Positions 10,973-22,724 of a DNA stretch of 64,000 nucleotides are shown in pieces (the first letter of the stretch is position 1; each line of letters begins with the position of its first letter). The notes below the pieces were generated by a model. The model did no database searches. It saw only the letters and a program-made list of their open reading frames with translations, and had not been told where the DNA came from. Origin of the DNA: Proteles cristata cristata. Its lineage: Eukaryota; Chordata; Mammalia; Carnivora; Hyaenidae. The translations under genes and the position numbers were made by a program. The stretch covers positions 1 through 64,000 of the forward strand of contig JAESUZ010003502.1 in assembly GCA_017311185.1 (NCBI GenBank). The letters are read 5' to 3'.

Positions 10973-12575
10973 TTGGGGAAGAGGGCAAGATGGCTGAGAA
11001 ATAGGGAGTTCCGTACTTTCCACCTGCATCTCTCAAACAAAGAAGGGCTGAAGCCAAAGGGCTCTGATCTGCAGAAAAGAGATAGAGTCCACTAAGAAGA
11101 CAGCCCCATAGGTGTGTGCTCACAAACTGGGGAAGATAAAAATGGGCCAGGACATGGAGGCATAGAGAGAAAGGACCCTTCTTTGCAGAGAGACAAGGGG
11201 AAGAGCAAGAGCAGATTGAGAACTGTCCCTGGAGAAGAGAAGAAACTTCTCCTGGGAAGCAGAGGGATCTTATCATCCAATCTCTAACCTCAGGGCTTTT
11301 GAAGAGAGATTCTATCTCTATCTGTTTCTTTGGGATGGGTGCCTGGTCCCAGAAATTCCCTCCAGGATAGACAGTGCACAAGGGACACAGTCATATCAGG
11401 AGGAACCAGTCCCCTGCTCATTCCCATGCTTGGAAGTGCCCTGGTTTGCAGGATTACATTTTGGGTGGTATCATTAATGTGCAGGGAGTAAGAGCTTGGG
11501 TTTTGGACATAGAATAAGACCCACCTTGGCTGCGCCCGTGGCACAGTGAGACAGAACACAAAAGAGTGGTTTGCAGCACCTGTTTAAAGAAGGGACTGGG
11601 GGATCACCATTTTTCTCCCCACAACCACCAACATAAGCCTCAGGGAGTGGCTGCACTACAGGGACCCACAGTAGAGGCAAGACCTGCCTACATGAATCCA
11701 CGCTCATCTGCACTGTGTAACTGCTTTTTTTTTTTTAAAACAAAGCCCAGAAAGATGATATGGATACAAACAGCCCTTCCCCAAGACCAGCATTGATGCA
11801 TTGCCATGATTAACCATAGATCAATTATTACTATTTAGATATGTTCTCTCTTATCTCATTCTTATCTCTCCCCTCCTCTGAACTGGGTATTCTGGTTATA
11901 AGTTTGCTTAAAGAGGCATATTTAACCCATTCTCTTGATGCAACTGTAACCTCAGTCATTGCCTTCTTTTCTCTCTCTCTGAAATGATAAGACTGTATAG
12001 ATTCTCTGGGTAACATTGTCTTCACTTTTTTTCCCTCCTCACCTCCTGCCATATTCTTCTTTTTCCTCTCTCTGAATTAAGCCTTTTAGTTTCTCTGCCT
12101 GGTCAATGATCAATTTCTCTTTCTCCTTACCCCTGACATTTCTCTCTTTGCATATGCGTTTCAATTACCACTTTCTCCACCCTGATATTTACTTGTAGCT
12201 GGGATTTCGGATTTTATGCTTTTAGGCTCTCCTTTGTCTTGTTTTGTTTTTGTTTTTGTTTCTGTTTTTTTTCCCCCGGTTTGATTGTTCGTGAATTTGC
12301 TTGTTTTTGTTCACCTTTGGTTTGTCTGTCTGTTTTCCGTTCCAGGGCTACCTCAGGAAACAAACCAAACTACACACGGTGAAGAATCTCAAATATAACT
12401 ATGAGTAGGGAAATAAAATAACCAAAGTCACAACAAGAGACACAACATTAAAAGAAGACTTTCTGAATGGACAGACCTTGGACAATCTATGAGCCTCCTT
12501 TAATATAGCAGTACTCGCTGGTGCAGAGCACATAACAAGGTTTTACAACAAACAAGAGACAGAAAACTAGCCAAA
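10973..12575 (+). promoter_or_regulatory. L1 5' UTR of the 10.97-kb element
   Basis: Begins with the YY1-like aagatggc block seen at every full-length L1 5' end in this window. It ends with tctgttttccgttccag followed by GGCTACCTCA at about 12328-12354, the same acceptor-like junction as in the younger copies. Open frames on either strand here (for example 10944-11381) have no protein similarity that I recognise. Confidence 0.75.
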
Positions 12576-13699
12576 ATGACAAAGCGGAAGAAGTCTCCTC
12601 AAAAGAAATTCCAGAAAGAAGTGACAGCTAAGGACCTGCTCAAAATAGATATGAGCAACATAACTGAACAAGAATTTAGAAAAATAGTCATAAAATTAAT
12701 CATTGGGCTTGAAAAAGGAATAGAAGACAGCAGAGACGCTATTGCTACAAAGATCATGGATCTTGACAATACTTGTGATGAATTAAAAAATGCTATAAAT
12801 GAGGTGTATAATAAAATGGAGGAGACCAGGGGCACCTGGGTGGCTCCGTTTGTTAAGTGTCCGACATCACTCAGGTCATGATCTCACAGTTTGTGGGTTC
12901 GAGTCCTGCATCAGGCTCTGTGCTGACAGCTCAGAGCCTGGAGCCTGCTTCAGATTCTGTGTCTCTTCTCTCTGACCCTCTTCTGCTTGTGCTCTGTCTC
13001 ACCCCATCCCTCAAAAATAAATAAATGTAAAAAAAAATTTTAAAAAGGAGACCACTGCATGCATTGAAGAGGCAGATAGGAGAATAGGTGAATTAGAAGA
13101 CACAATTATGAAAAAGAGGAAGCTGAGAAAGAGAGATAAACTGAACGAGGAGCATGAAATGAGAAGTCAAGAAATGAGTGATGCAATCAAATGGAACAAT
13201 ATCCATAGCATAGAAATTCCAGAAAAAGAAGAGAAAGAGAAAGGGGCTGAAGGGGTATTTGAACAAATTGTAGCCAAGAACTTCCCCATTCTGGGGAAGG
13301 AAACAGACATTTAAAGCCAGGAGGCATAAAGAACTCCCCTCAGATGTAACTTGAATCAATCCTCTGCACGACATATCATAGTGAAAGTGAAAAAATATAA
13401 GGAAAAAGAAAGAATTTTGAAAGCAGCTAGGGGTAAAAGGACTCTAACATACAAAGGGAGACATATCAAGGTGGTTGCAGACCTATCTACTGAAACTTGG
13501 ACGGCCATAAAGGGATGACAGGAAATTGTCAATGTGATGAACAGGAAAACTGTGCTGCCAAGAATTTTTTATCCAGCAAGCCTGTCATTCAGAATAGAAC
13601 GAGAGATAAAGGTTTTCCTATTCAATCATAAAAAAAAAAATTGAAGGAATTCATCACCACTAAACCAGCCCTATAAATATCCTAAAGGGGACGCTATGA
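12576..13699 (+). pseudogene. L1 ORF1 (interrupted by a SINE)
   Basis: Starts MTKRKKSPQKKFQKEV. The first 84 codons read through the coiled-coil region, then a SINE interrupts. The frame resumes at about 13055, with MKKRKLRKRDKLNEE and an RRM-like segment (KWNNIHSIEIPEKEE), then a stop at GKETDI*. The C-terminal domain (SSARHIIVKVKKYKEKERIL..) continues in the broken remainder. It would encode the RNA-binding ORF1p if intact. Confidence 0.9.
12829..13046 (+). mobile_element. CAN-SINE nested in L1 ORF1
   Basis: Plus-strand SINE with head ggggcacctgggtggctccg and an A-rich tail. An 8-bp TSD, ggagacca, lies at 12821-12828 and 13047-13054. Confidence 0.96.
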
Positions 13700-13746
13700 G
13701 GGAAATGTTGCAAGGAACACAAGGTACTGGAGACTCCACTACAAGC

Positions 13747-16700
13747 ATGAATTCTACAAAGAACACAGTGACTCTAAACCCATGTTTTCCAATAATAACA
13801 CTGAATGTAAATGAACTAAATGTTCAACCAGATTATAGGTATTAGAATGGATTAAAAAAACTTCTCTTTCCTGTCATTTTAGATCTCACGACACATTCAA
13901 ATGGAAAGTTAGGGGATGGAGAAATATATATCATGCTACTGGAAGTCAAAAGAAAGCTAGAGTAGCTATGCTTATATGAGACAAACTGGACTTTAAAGTA
14001 AAGGCAGTAACAAGGGATGAAGAAGGACATTATATAATTACAGGGTCTATAAATCAAGAAAAGCTAACAATTATAAATGACTCTGCACCAAATTCAAAAG
14101 CACCCAAATATATGAAACAATCAGAAACAGAAACTATCTAATGGAAAAGAATGTGCTGATAGCAGGGGACTTTAATACTCCACATACAGAAATAGATAGA
14201 GCAACTAGACAGAAAAACACTAAAGAAACAATGGAGTTGATTGGGGCGCCTGGGTGGCTTAGTCAGTTAAGCGTCCGACTTTCGCTTAGGTCATGATCTC
14301 GCGGTTCATGGGTTCGAGCCCCGCGTCGGGCTCTGTGCTGACTGCCAGCTCAGAGCCTGGAGTCTGTTTCAGTCTGTGACTTCCTCTCTCTGACCCTCCC
14401 CTGCTCACGCTGTCTCTCTCTCTCTCTCCTAGAAATAAATAAAAAATAATAAAAAAAATAAACAGTGGAGTTGAGTGATGCACTGGACTAGATGGAATTG
14501 ACAGATATATTTAGATCTCTACATCCTGAGGGTATGGAATTCACTTTCTTCTCAAGTGGGCATGGTACGTTCTCCAGATAGATCACATACTGGGTCATAA
14601 AGCAGCCCTCAATAAATATAAAAGAATTGAGATCATACCCTGCATACTTTCAGATCACAATGCTATGAAATTTGAAATCAGTCACAGGAAAAATTCTGGA
14701 AAACCTCCAAAAACATAGAGGTTAAAGAGTACCCTACTAAAGAATGAATGGGCCAATCAGGCAATTAGACAAGAAATTAAAAAATAAAAATATAAATCAA
14801 ACGGGAAGAGATAGAAAGTCTGGACAGACCCATAACTAGTGAAGAAATTGAATCCGTTATCAAAAATCTCCCAAAAAATAAGAGCCCTGGACCCGATGAC
14901 TTCCTTTGGGAATTTTGCCAGACATTTAAATCAGGGTTAATGTCCATTCTTATCAAGCTATTCCAAAAAATACAAATGGAAGGAAAACTTCTGGACTCAT
15001 TCTACAAAGCCAGCATCACTATTATTCCCAAACTAGACAGAGACCCAGAAAAAAAGATAATGACAGGCCAATATCCTTGATGAATGCGGATGCAAAAATC
15101 CTCAACAAGATGCTAGCAAATCGAATTCAACACCACATAAAAAGAATTATCCACCAAGATCAAGTGGGATTCATACCTGGGTTACAGGGCTGGTTCACTA
15201 TTCACAAATCAATCAATGTGATAGATGACATTAAAAAAAGAAAGAAAAGAACCATATGATCCTGTCAATAGTTGCAGAAAAAGCATTTGACAAAATACAG
15301 CATCCTTTCTTAATAAAAAACCTTCGAGCAAGTCGGGATAGAAGGAACTTACTTAAACATCATAAAATCCATTTATGAAAAGCTCACAGCTAATATCATC
15401 CTCAATGGGGAAAAATTGAGAGCTTTCTCCCTGAGATCAAGAACGCAGCAGGGATGTCCACCCTCACTACTGTTGTTTCACATACTGCTGGAAGTCCTAG
15501 CATCAGCCATTAGACAACAAAAGGAAATAAAAGGCATCAGAATTGGCAAAGAAGAAGTCAAACTTTCACTTTTCGCAGATGACATGTACTCTACATTGAA
15601 AACCTGACAGACTTCAGAAGAAACTTACTAGAACTGATCCATGAATTCAGCAAAGTTGCAGAGTACAAAATCGACGTACAGAAATTTGTTGCATTTTTAT
15701 ACCAATAATAAAGCAACAGAAAGTGAAGTCAAGAAACTGATCCCATTCACTATTGCACAAAAAAAAAAAAAACATTAAATACCTAGGAATAAACCTAACC
15801 AAAGATATAGGAGATATGTATGATGAAAACTATATAGAACTGCAGAAGGAAATTGAAGAAGACAGAAAGACATGGAAAAAAACATTCCATACTCATGGGT
15901 CAGAAGAATAAATATTGTTAAAATGTCAATACTACCCAAAGCAATCTACATATGCAATGCAATCCCTATTAAAATTGCACCAGCTTTCTTCTCAAAACTA
16001 GAACTATCCTAAAATTTGTGTGGAACCACAAAAGAGCCTGAATAGTCAAATTAATATTGATGAAGAAAACCAAAATGGGAAGCATCACAATCCCAGACTT
16101 TACCCTCTACTACAAAACTGTAGTTATCAGAACAGTATGGTGTCGGCACAAAAACAGACACATAGACCAATGGAATGGAATAGATAACCCAGAATTGAAC
16201 ACACAAATGTATGGCTAGTTGATCTTTGATAAAGCAGGAAAAGAATATCCAATGGAAAAATGATACCCTCTTTAATAGATGGTGCTGGAAGAACTGGAAG
16301 GCAACATGCAGAAGAATAAAACTAGAACATTTTTTACATCATACACAAAATAAACTCAAAAAAGTATGAAGGACCTGAATGTAAGACAGGAAACCATCAA
16401 AACCCTAGGTTAGAAAGCAGGAAACAATCTCCTTGGCTTCAATCGCAGCACTATCTTACTTGACACATCTCCAAAGGCAAGGGAATCAAAAGGAAAAATG
16501 AACTATTGGGACCTCATCAAGATAAAAAGCTTCTGCACAACAAAGGAAACAATCAACAAAACTAATAGGCAACCGATGGAATGGGGAAAGATAATTGCAA
16601 ATGACATATCAGAAAAGGGCTAGTCTCCAAAAGCTATAAGGAACTCACCAAACTCCACACCTGAAAAACAAATAATCAGTGAAGAAATGGGCAGAAGAAA

Positions 16701-17311
16701 TGAACTGACACTTCTCCAAGGACGTCATCCAGATGGCCAACAGACACATGAAACAATGCTCAGCGTCCCTCATCATCAGGGAAATACAAATCAAAACCAC
16801 ACTGAGATACCACTTCACACCGGTCAGAGTGGCTAAAATGAACAAATCAGGAGACTATAGATGCTGGTGAGGATGTGGAGAAATGGGCACCCTCCTACAC
16901 TGTTGGTGGGAATGTAAACTGGTGCAGCCCCTCTGGAAAACAGTGTGGTGGTTCCTCAAAAAATTAACACTACAACTCCCCTATGACCCAGCAATAGCAC
17001 TGCTAGGAATTTACCCAAGGGATACAGGAGTGCTGATGCATAGGGGCACATGGACCCCAATGTTCATAGCAACACTGTCAAAAATAGCCAAATCACGGAA
17101 AGAGCCTAAAGGTCCATCAACAGACGAATGGATCAAGAAGATATGGTTTATCTATACAATGGAATACTACATGGCAATGAGAAAGAATGAAATCTGTCCC
17201 TTTGTAGCAATGTGGTTGGAACTTGAGGGTGTTATGTTAAGTGAAATAAGTCAGGCATGGAAGGATAGATACCATATGTTTTCACTCATTTGTGGAACAG
17301 GAGAAACTTAA
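13747..17311 (+). pseudogene. L1 ORF2 (broken, internally deleted)
   Basis: Start ATG at 13747 (MNSTKN..), homologous to MNPTKD.. in the other copies. Endonuclease-region fragments are followed by the RT region: KNKSPGPDDF, then [20 protein letters not shown] and the catalytic-type FADDM at about 15575-15592. The C-terminus is well preserved at 16883-17311 ([47 protein letters not shown]). A deletion near 14790 removes the segment between the endonuclease region and the RT domain. A SINE and numerous stops also interrupt it. Not functional. Confidence 0.92.
14243..14460 (+). mobile_element. CAN-SINE nested in L1 ORF2
   Basis: Subtype with ctgactgccagctcagagcc. A 14-bp TSD (aacaatggagttga / aacagtggagttga, one mismatch) lies at 14227-14240 and 14461-14474. 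Confidence 0.96.
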
Positions 17312-17522
17312 CAGAGGACTATGTGTGATGGGATGGGGAAAAGTAGTTAAGGAGAGGGAGGGAGGCAACCCATAAGAGACTAGAAAATGCTGAGAACAAA
17401 TTGAGGGTTGATGGGGGTGGAGGAGAGGGGAGAAGCGGTGAAAGCATGGAGGAGGGCACTTGTTGAGAAGAGGGCACTGTGTTTTATATGGAAACCAACT
17501 TGACAATAAAGTATAAAAAAAA

Positions 17523-18159
17523 GAACATTATTTTTTTTTAAAAATCCTTAGGTTTCACATAGTATTATCAATACAGCTGCCTCTTGGTTTTACATGAGAG
17601 CAAGATGATGATGGGTACGGGAGGTAGTGTGCTGTTTCCTGTTTTTTTTTTTTTTCTTTCCAGTTATGATTGATGATGAGTAAATTCTACTGATTTCAAA
17701 CTCATCATTGTATAGGTGCAATTTCAAACCTTTTACTGTGGTGTCTTATATTTGCCCATTATAAAACCCATAGTACGGTATTACTACTCTTCTCAAAGCC
17801 CCTAGAGGGCACCCTGATATTTATCCATGTAAGGTGGTCATTTTTCGACCTGTAAGAATTTTATTTAAGCTGCAAGCCCTATACCACATAATTTATAGGA
17901 ATATTAAGATTCACTCAGAATAACAGAAGAGTTTCAAGTTTTTAGTTTAAAATGTCAAGTGATTTTTCTCGTGCTATTTTACTTTGCAATTTTTCAAAAA
18001 TACAGATAATTGGAAAGGTATTGTATATCTCTATAACTTCGTTATCATGTTTAAAGAAATTTTCACAAATTCAGTGATATCTTCTATTATACAATCCGTA
18101 CTGAAATATCCCAATTGTCTCCCAAATATATTTTTGAGTCCTTGATCCAATCAAGGTCC
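17523..18159. other. Unassigned sequence
   Basis: No gene or repeat was recognised, apart from a T-run near 17641. Confidence 0.4.
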
Positions 18160-18174
18160 ATAAATGCATATTTG

Positions 18175-18297
18175 GGAATGGAGGAGGGCGCTTGTGTGGA
18201 TAAGCACTGGGTGTTATGTGGGAACCAGCTTGACAATAAACTATTTGTAATAAATAAATAAGTGAAGAAAGAAAGAAAGAAAATTTAAAAAAATAAA
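18175..18297 (+). mobile_element. Very short L1 3' end with TSD
   Basis: Only the last ~70 bp of the L1 3' UTR (ggaggagggcgcttgtgtgg .. gacaataaactatttgtaa) plus an A-rich tail with gaaa repeats. The 15-bp TSD ataaatgcat(a/g)tttg at 18160-18174 and 18298-18312 has one mismatch. Confidence 0.93.
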
Positions 18298-18364
18298 ATA
18301 AATGCATGTTTGTTTCTTTTAACCTAGACAAGTTCCCCTGATGCCCCCTTTATAATGATATATA

Positions 18365-18655
18365 TCATCTTCCTACCAAAAAACTAAAAATAGAAATACC
18401 ATATGACCCAATGAATTCACAACTGGGTGTTTACCCAAAGAAAATTAATACACCAATTTAAAAAGATATATGCACCCCTATGCTTATTGCAACTTTATTT
18501 AAAATAGCCAAGATATGGAAGTAACCTAAGTTTCCATCAATAGACAAATGGATAATGCAGATGTGATGGTATATACAGGCAATGGAATATAATACAACCA
18601 TAAAAAGATAAAATTATATCACTTGAAATAAGATGGATGAACTTACTACGTATTG
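18365..18655 (+). repeat. Old L1 ORF2 3' fragment
   Basis: Matches the ORF2 C-terminal region in diverged form: accatatgacccaatgaatt, caactgggtgtttacccaaa, tttatttaaaatagccaaga, tccatcaatagacaaatgga, gcaatggaatataatacaac. Confidence 0.8.
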
Positions 18656-19110
18656 TAGTTTCTCTGTGCATTTTTTCAATAAATTTTCCTAAAATTTCCC
18701 CTAGTATTTAATTTGGGGATTTATTTTAAGTAGTAATGTTTTACATATTATTTTCCAGTTGTAGCACATAAAAATACAATTAGTTTTTGTATATTGACTC
18801 TGTATCCTGTGAACATAAATTTACTTATCAGTTCTTATAGCTTTTCTGTAGATCCTTATAATTTGTTTGGTGATGCTGTCACCTGCGAATAAAGGCAGTA
18901 CTGTTTTGTTTTCTTTAACCTGTTGAGACAGTAAGCATTTTTTTTTTGTTTTATTTTATATGTTAGGACCTCTAGAACAGTGTTTAATTGGAGTGATGAC
19001 AGTGGAAATCCTTGACTTATTTCTTATTTTGGGAGAAAAGCATTCTATAGTCAATCATTAAGAATTATATTAGCTCTATATTAAATCATTAAGAAGTATA
19101 TATTATAAAT

Positions 19111-19160
19111 ATTATTATATTATATTATATTATATTATATTATATTATATTATATTAATT
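19111..19160 (+). repeat. (TATAT)n microsatellite
   Basis: About nine tandem tatat-type pentamers between the old L1 and the SINE insertion point. Confidence 0.93.
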
Positions 19161-19170
19161 ATAATTATAT

Positions 19171-19385
19171 GGGGCTCCTGGGTGGCTTAGTCAGTTAAGC
19201 GTCTGATTTCGGCTCAGGTCATGATCTCATGGTTCGTGGGTTCAAGGCCCGCATCAGACTCTGTGCTGACAGCTAGCTCAGAGCCTGGAGCCTGCTTCGG
19301 ATTCTTTGTCTATCTCTCTGACCCTCCCTTGCTCAAGATGCCGCCATCCCCTCAGAAATAAATAAAACATTAAAAACATTTAAAA
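19171..19385 (+). mobile_element. CAN-SINE
   Basis: Subtype with gctgacagctagctcagagc. A 10-bp TSD, ataattatat, lies at 19161-19170 and 19386-19395. Confidence 0.95.
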
Positions 19386-19555
19386 ATAATTATATTAGTT
19401 TAGGTATTTATAGATACCCTTTGTAGGGTTAGTGAAGTTTCTTTATATACCTAGAATTTTAACCACAATAGTTTTTTTTTTTTTTATCATGAGTGTGTGT
19501 TCATTTCACTTGCCAAGCCATTTATCATGAATAAGTTTTGTGACATGACTTTAAA

Positions 19556-19764
19556 TTTTTTTTAATGTTTATTTATTATTGAGAGATAGAGACAGAGCAT
19601 GAGCATGGGAGGGGCAGAAAGAGGGGGAGATACAGAATCCGAAGCTAGCTCCAGGCTCTGAGCTGTCAGCACAGAGGCTGGTAAGAGCCTTGAACTCACA
19701 AACCACAAGATCATGACCTGAGCCTAAGTCGGATGTTTAACTGGCTGAGCCACCCAGGGGTCCT
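19556..19764 (-). mobile_element. CAN-SINE
   Basis: Reverse-strand copy. The TSD tgtgacatg(a/c)cttt.aaa lies at 19539-19555 and 19766-19782, with minor differences. It is nested in the old L1. Confidence 0.95.
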
Positions 19765-19856
19765 ATGTGACATGCCTTTTAAACATCTATTGAAATAATC
19801 AAGTGGTTTTCCTTTTTGTAGTCTGTTAATATAGTGAATTAAATTGATTTTAAAGG

Positions 19857-20058
19857 AATTTTATTGACATTTAATTTATATATATGTCATCAATTCCATC
19901 TTCTTAAAGTGTATCATTCAATAGTGTTTTGTATATTCACAGAGTTTTGGAAGCATCACTAGTATCTAATTTTAAATATTTTACTCATGCAAAAGTAAAT
20001 TCTGTTAGTAGTGATTTCCCATTAACACCTTCTTTCACACTCCAGCAACCAGTAGTAT
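19857..20058. repeat. Old L1 3'-UTR-like sequence
   Basis: Contains ttaaagtgtatcattcaata, gtgttttgtatattcacaga and ggaagcatcactagtatcta, a pattern common to old mammalian L1 3' ends. I cannot fix subfamily or strand. Confidence 0.5.
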
Positions 20059-20061
20059 CAT

Positions 20062-20428
20062 TTCTTATTTATTTATTTACAAATAGTTTATTGTCAAGTT
20101 AGTTTCCATATAACACCCAGTGCTCATCCTCACAAGTGCCCTACTCCATGCCCATCACCCCTCTTCCCCCCCAGTCCCAACAGTCCTCAGTTGTTCTCAG
20201 CATTCAAGAGTCTCTCATGGTTTGCCTCCCTCCCTATCCCGCAGTATTTTCCCCCTTCTTCTTCCCCATAGTCCTCCGTTAAGTTCCTCCTAATCCTCCT
20301 ATACGTGCAAACAAATAGTAGCTGCCCTTCTCTGCCTGACTTATTTCGCTCAGCGTAACACCCTCAAGTACCATCCATGTTGCTACACATGGCCAGATTA
20401 CATTCTTTCTCATTGCCATGTAGTATTC
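20062..20428 (-). mobile_element. Young L1, 5'-truncated 3' end
   Basis: A (TTTA)n tail is followed by the reverse 3' UTR and ORF2 C-terminus (minus frame YYMAMRKNVIWPCVATW). It stops abruptly at catgtagtattca, where another partial element begins. Confidence 0.92.
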
Positions 20429-20435
20429 AAGACAA

Positions 20436-20528
20436 GCTGGAGAGGAGAGAGAGAGGGAGACAGAATCTGAAGCAGGTTCCAGGCTCCGAGCTGTCAGCAC
20501 AGAGTCCGACGCGGGGCTCAAACTCACA
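20436..20528 (-). mobile_element. CAN-SINE fragment in a composite
   Basis: Only the middle of a reverse SINE (gggagacagaatctgaagca .. gcggggctcaaactcac). Both SINE ends are missing. It is fused on the left to L1 and on the right to an L1 tail in the opposite orientation. Confidence 0.88.
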
Positions 20529-20585
20529 AAGTATGAAACCAACTTGACAATGAACTATTAAAAACACACACACACAGACACAAAA
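20529..20585 (+). mobile_element. L1 3' tail plus (CA)n
   Basis: A 33-bp plus-strand L1 terminus (tatgaaaccaacttgacaat..actattaaaa) continues into acacacacacagacac and then an A-rich tail. Confidence 0.8.
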
Positions 20586-20724
20586 TAAAGTAGAATGAAA
20601 TAAAATATTATAAATCAGTTATGAAGTGAAGGAGATATAAGTGATTGTATCCTGAGATAAGAGATGTCTATCAGCATGAAACCTCATATTTGACTGAGAG
20701 GTAACTGAGTAGTCTTTGAATTAA

Positions 20725-21110
20725 GAATGAAATCTTGCCATTTACAATGACATACATGGAGTCAGAATGTATTATGCTAAAGGTAATAAGTCAATTAAAG
20801 AAATAAAAATACCATTTGATTTCACTCATTGTAAGTTTAAGAAATAAAACAGATGAACATATGGTGGAGGGGGAGATAAGAGAGAGAAACAAACCACAAG
20901 AGACTTTTAACAATAGAGAACAAACTGAGGGGTCATGGAGGAAGGTGGATGGGAAATGGGCTAGATCAGTGATGGGTATTAAAGGAGGGCACTTGTGATG
21001 AGCACTGGGTGTTGTTTGAAATGATGAACCACCAAATTCTATTCTTGAAACCAATGTTGCATTGCATGTTAACTAATAAAATTTAAGTTAAAAATAAATA
21101 AGTAAATCTG
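20725..21110 (+). repeat. Older carnivore L1 3' end
   Basis: Order: gaaatcttgccatttacaa, accatttgatttcactcatt, caaaccacaagagactttta, ggagggcacttgtgatgagc, actgggtgttgtttgaaatg, then ttaactaataaaattt and an A-rich tail. This is the ORF2 end plus 3' UTR of an older L1. Confidence 0.85.
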
Positions 21111-21358
21111 AAATTTTCTTTGAAGAATGGGGAAGATTAAATAAATGGAAGAAATATCCAAGAGTAGAAAATGACTTGAGCAAAAACAATGAAACACAAA
21201 CAAGATAGTTACTATTCACTGACTGAGCACAAGGCATATATAGAATCAGTAAGTAAGTCCATTTGCTTAGAATGGAGAACACATGTGGGCAGCAAGTATG
21301 GTCATGAATTGAATATAATACGGTCTCCAAAGGCGGTTAAATTTTGTGGCCGAGAAAG
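21111..21358. other. Unassigned sequence
   Basis: No repeat or gene was recognised. Confidence 0.4.
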
Positions 21359-21560
21359 GGGGCCCTGGGTAGCTCAGTCAGTTAAGTGCCTGGCCCTTGA
21401 TTTTGGTTCAGGTCATGATCTCACAGTTCATAAGATCAAACCCCATGTCAGCCTGGCATCATCAGCGGGGAGCCTGCTTGGCATTCTTTCTCTCCTCTCT
21501 CTCTGCCCCTCCTCCCACTCATGTTCTTTCTCTCTCTCAACATAAAGAAATGAACATTTT
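21359..21560 (+). mobile_element. Older CAN-SINE
   Basis: Head gggggccctgggtagctcag and tgatctcacagttcataag, followed by a CT-rich tract and a short tail. Like the copy at 9851, it lacks the felid-type gctgacagctcag segment. Confidence 0.85.
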
Positions 21561-21565
21561 CTTAA

Positions 21566-22042
21566 AATGCTGTACCCAAATGTTCATAGCAGCACTCTCA
21601 ACAATAGCCAAAACATGGAAAGAACCTAAGTGTCCACCAACTGACGAATGGATTAAGAAGATGTGGTTTCTCTATACAATGGAATACTACATGGCAATGA
21701 GAAAGAATGAAATCTGGCCATGTGTAGCAACATGGATGGACCTTGAGGGTTTATGCTGAGCGAAATAAGTCAGGCAGAGAAGGACAAATATCATATGTTT
21801 GCACGTATAGGAGGAATCGGAGGAACTTAACTGAGGAACAAGGGGGAGAAGAAGGGGGAAAATGGTGGGGAAAAGGGAGAGAGGCAAACCATGAGAGACT
21901 CTTGAATGCTGACAAAAACTGAGGACTGATGGATGTGGTGGGGAGGGGGATGGGCATGGAGAAGGGCACTTGTGGGGATGAACACTGAGTGTTATATGGA
22001 AACCAATTTGACAATAAACTATTTGTAAAAAAAAAAAAAAAA
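21566..22042 (+). mobile_element. L1 3' end (tandem unit 1)
   Basis: Plus-strand ORF2 C-terminus (frame [19 protein letters not shown]), 3' UTR and (A)16-type tail. A one-base deletion near 21750 (gagggtttatgctgagcg instead of gagggtgttatgctgagcg) breaks the end of ORF2. Confidence 0.93.
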
Positions 22043-22077
22043 GAACAAGGGTTTTCTCACACATGGCTGATATATAA

Positions 22078-22125
22078 TTTCACAATAAACTATTTGTAAA
22101 AAAAACAAACAAACAAAAAAAAAAA
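22078..22125 (+). mobile_element. L1 tail duplicate (tandem unit 2)
   Basis: Only acaataaactatttgtaaaa and an A/CAAA-rich tail, lying between two larger L1 3' ends. Confidence 0.8.
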
Positions 22126-22455
22126 CAAATGAAATCTGGCCATGTGTAGCAACATGGATTGAACTTGAGGGTGTTATGCTGAGCGAAATATGTCAGGCAG
22201 AGAAGGATAGATACCATATGTTTGCACGTATAAGAGGATTAGGAGGAACTTAAGGGAGGACTGTGGGGGAGAAGAAAGGGGGAAATAGGGGGGAGAGGGA
22301 GGGAGGCAAACCATGAGAGACTCTTGAATTCCGAGAACAAACTGAGGACTGACGGGTGTGGGGGGCAGGGGGGTGATAGGCATGGAGGAGGGCAGTTGTG
22401 GGGATGAGCACTGGGTGTTATATGGAAACCAACTTGACAATAAACTATTAAAAAA
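22126..22455 (+). mobile_element. L1 3' end (tandem unit 3)
   Basis: Begins inside the ORF2 C-terminus (gaaatctggccatgtgtagc) and ends at caataaactattaaaaaaag. Same orientation as the two preceding L1 tails. Confidence 0.93.
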
Positions 22456-22497
22456 AGAAAATAAAAGAACCTGAATTCTTTAAAAAATGCTATGATC

Positions 22498-22706
22498 GGG
22501 GCACCTGGATGGCTTACTCGGTTAAGCGTCCGACTTTCACTTAGGTCATGATCTCACAGTTCATGGGTTCGAGTCCCGCGTTGGGCTCTGTGCTGACTGC
22601 CAGCTCAGAGCCTGGAGCCTGCTTCAGATTCTGTGTCTCCCTCTCTCTCTGACCCTCCCCTGCTCACGCTGTCTCTCTCTCTCCTAGAAATAAATAAAAA
22701 AATATT
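22498..22706 (+). mobile_element. CAN-SINE
   Basis: Subtype with ctgactgccagctcagagcc. A perfect 18-bp TSD, ttaaaaaatgctatgatc, lies at 22480-22497 and 22707-22724. Confidence 0.97.
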
Positions 22707-22724
22707 TTAAAAAATGCTATGATC

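Larger units (their letters stand above)
10973..17522 (+). mobile_element. Near full-length L1 with two nested SINEs
   Basis: Starts with gggcaagatggctgagaaat, the conserved L1 5' end, and finishes with the 3' UTR, an AATAAA at 17505-17510 and a short A tail. Order: 5' UTR to 12575, ORF1 12576-13699, ORF2 13747-17311, 3' UTR. Nested SINEs lie at 12829-13046 and 14243-14460. Many stops and an internal ORF2 deletion of about 0.5 kb near 14790 show that it is dead and fairly old. A clear TSD was not found. Confidence 0.93.
18690..19856 (-). repeat. Old L1 ORF2 (RT region), interrupted by two SINEs
   Basis: Reverse-strand L1 RT region with diverged landmarks: tagtttttgtatattgactc, gctgtcacctgcgaataaag, ttaggacctctagaacagtg, gacagtggaaatccttgact. 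It continues past the SINE at 19171-19385 (ttagtttaggtatttatag) and past the one at 19556-19764 (catctattgaaataatcaag). Its orientation is opposite to the adjacent fragment at 18365. Confidence 0.75.

Noticed and set aside
18365..19856. Plus then minus L1 fragments as a twin-priming inversion
   Set aside because: The order (plus-strand 3' part left of a minus-strand RT part) does not fit a single twin-primed insertion, and an unassigned gap separates the two.
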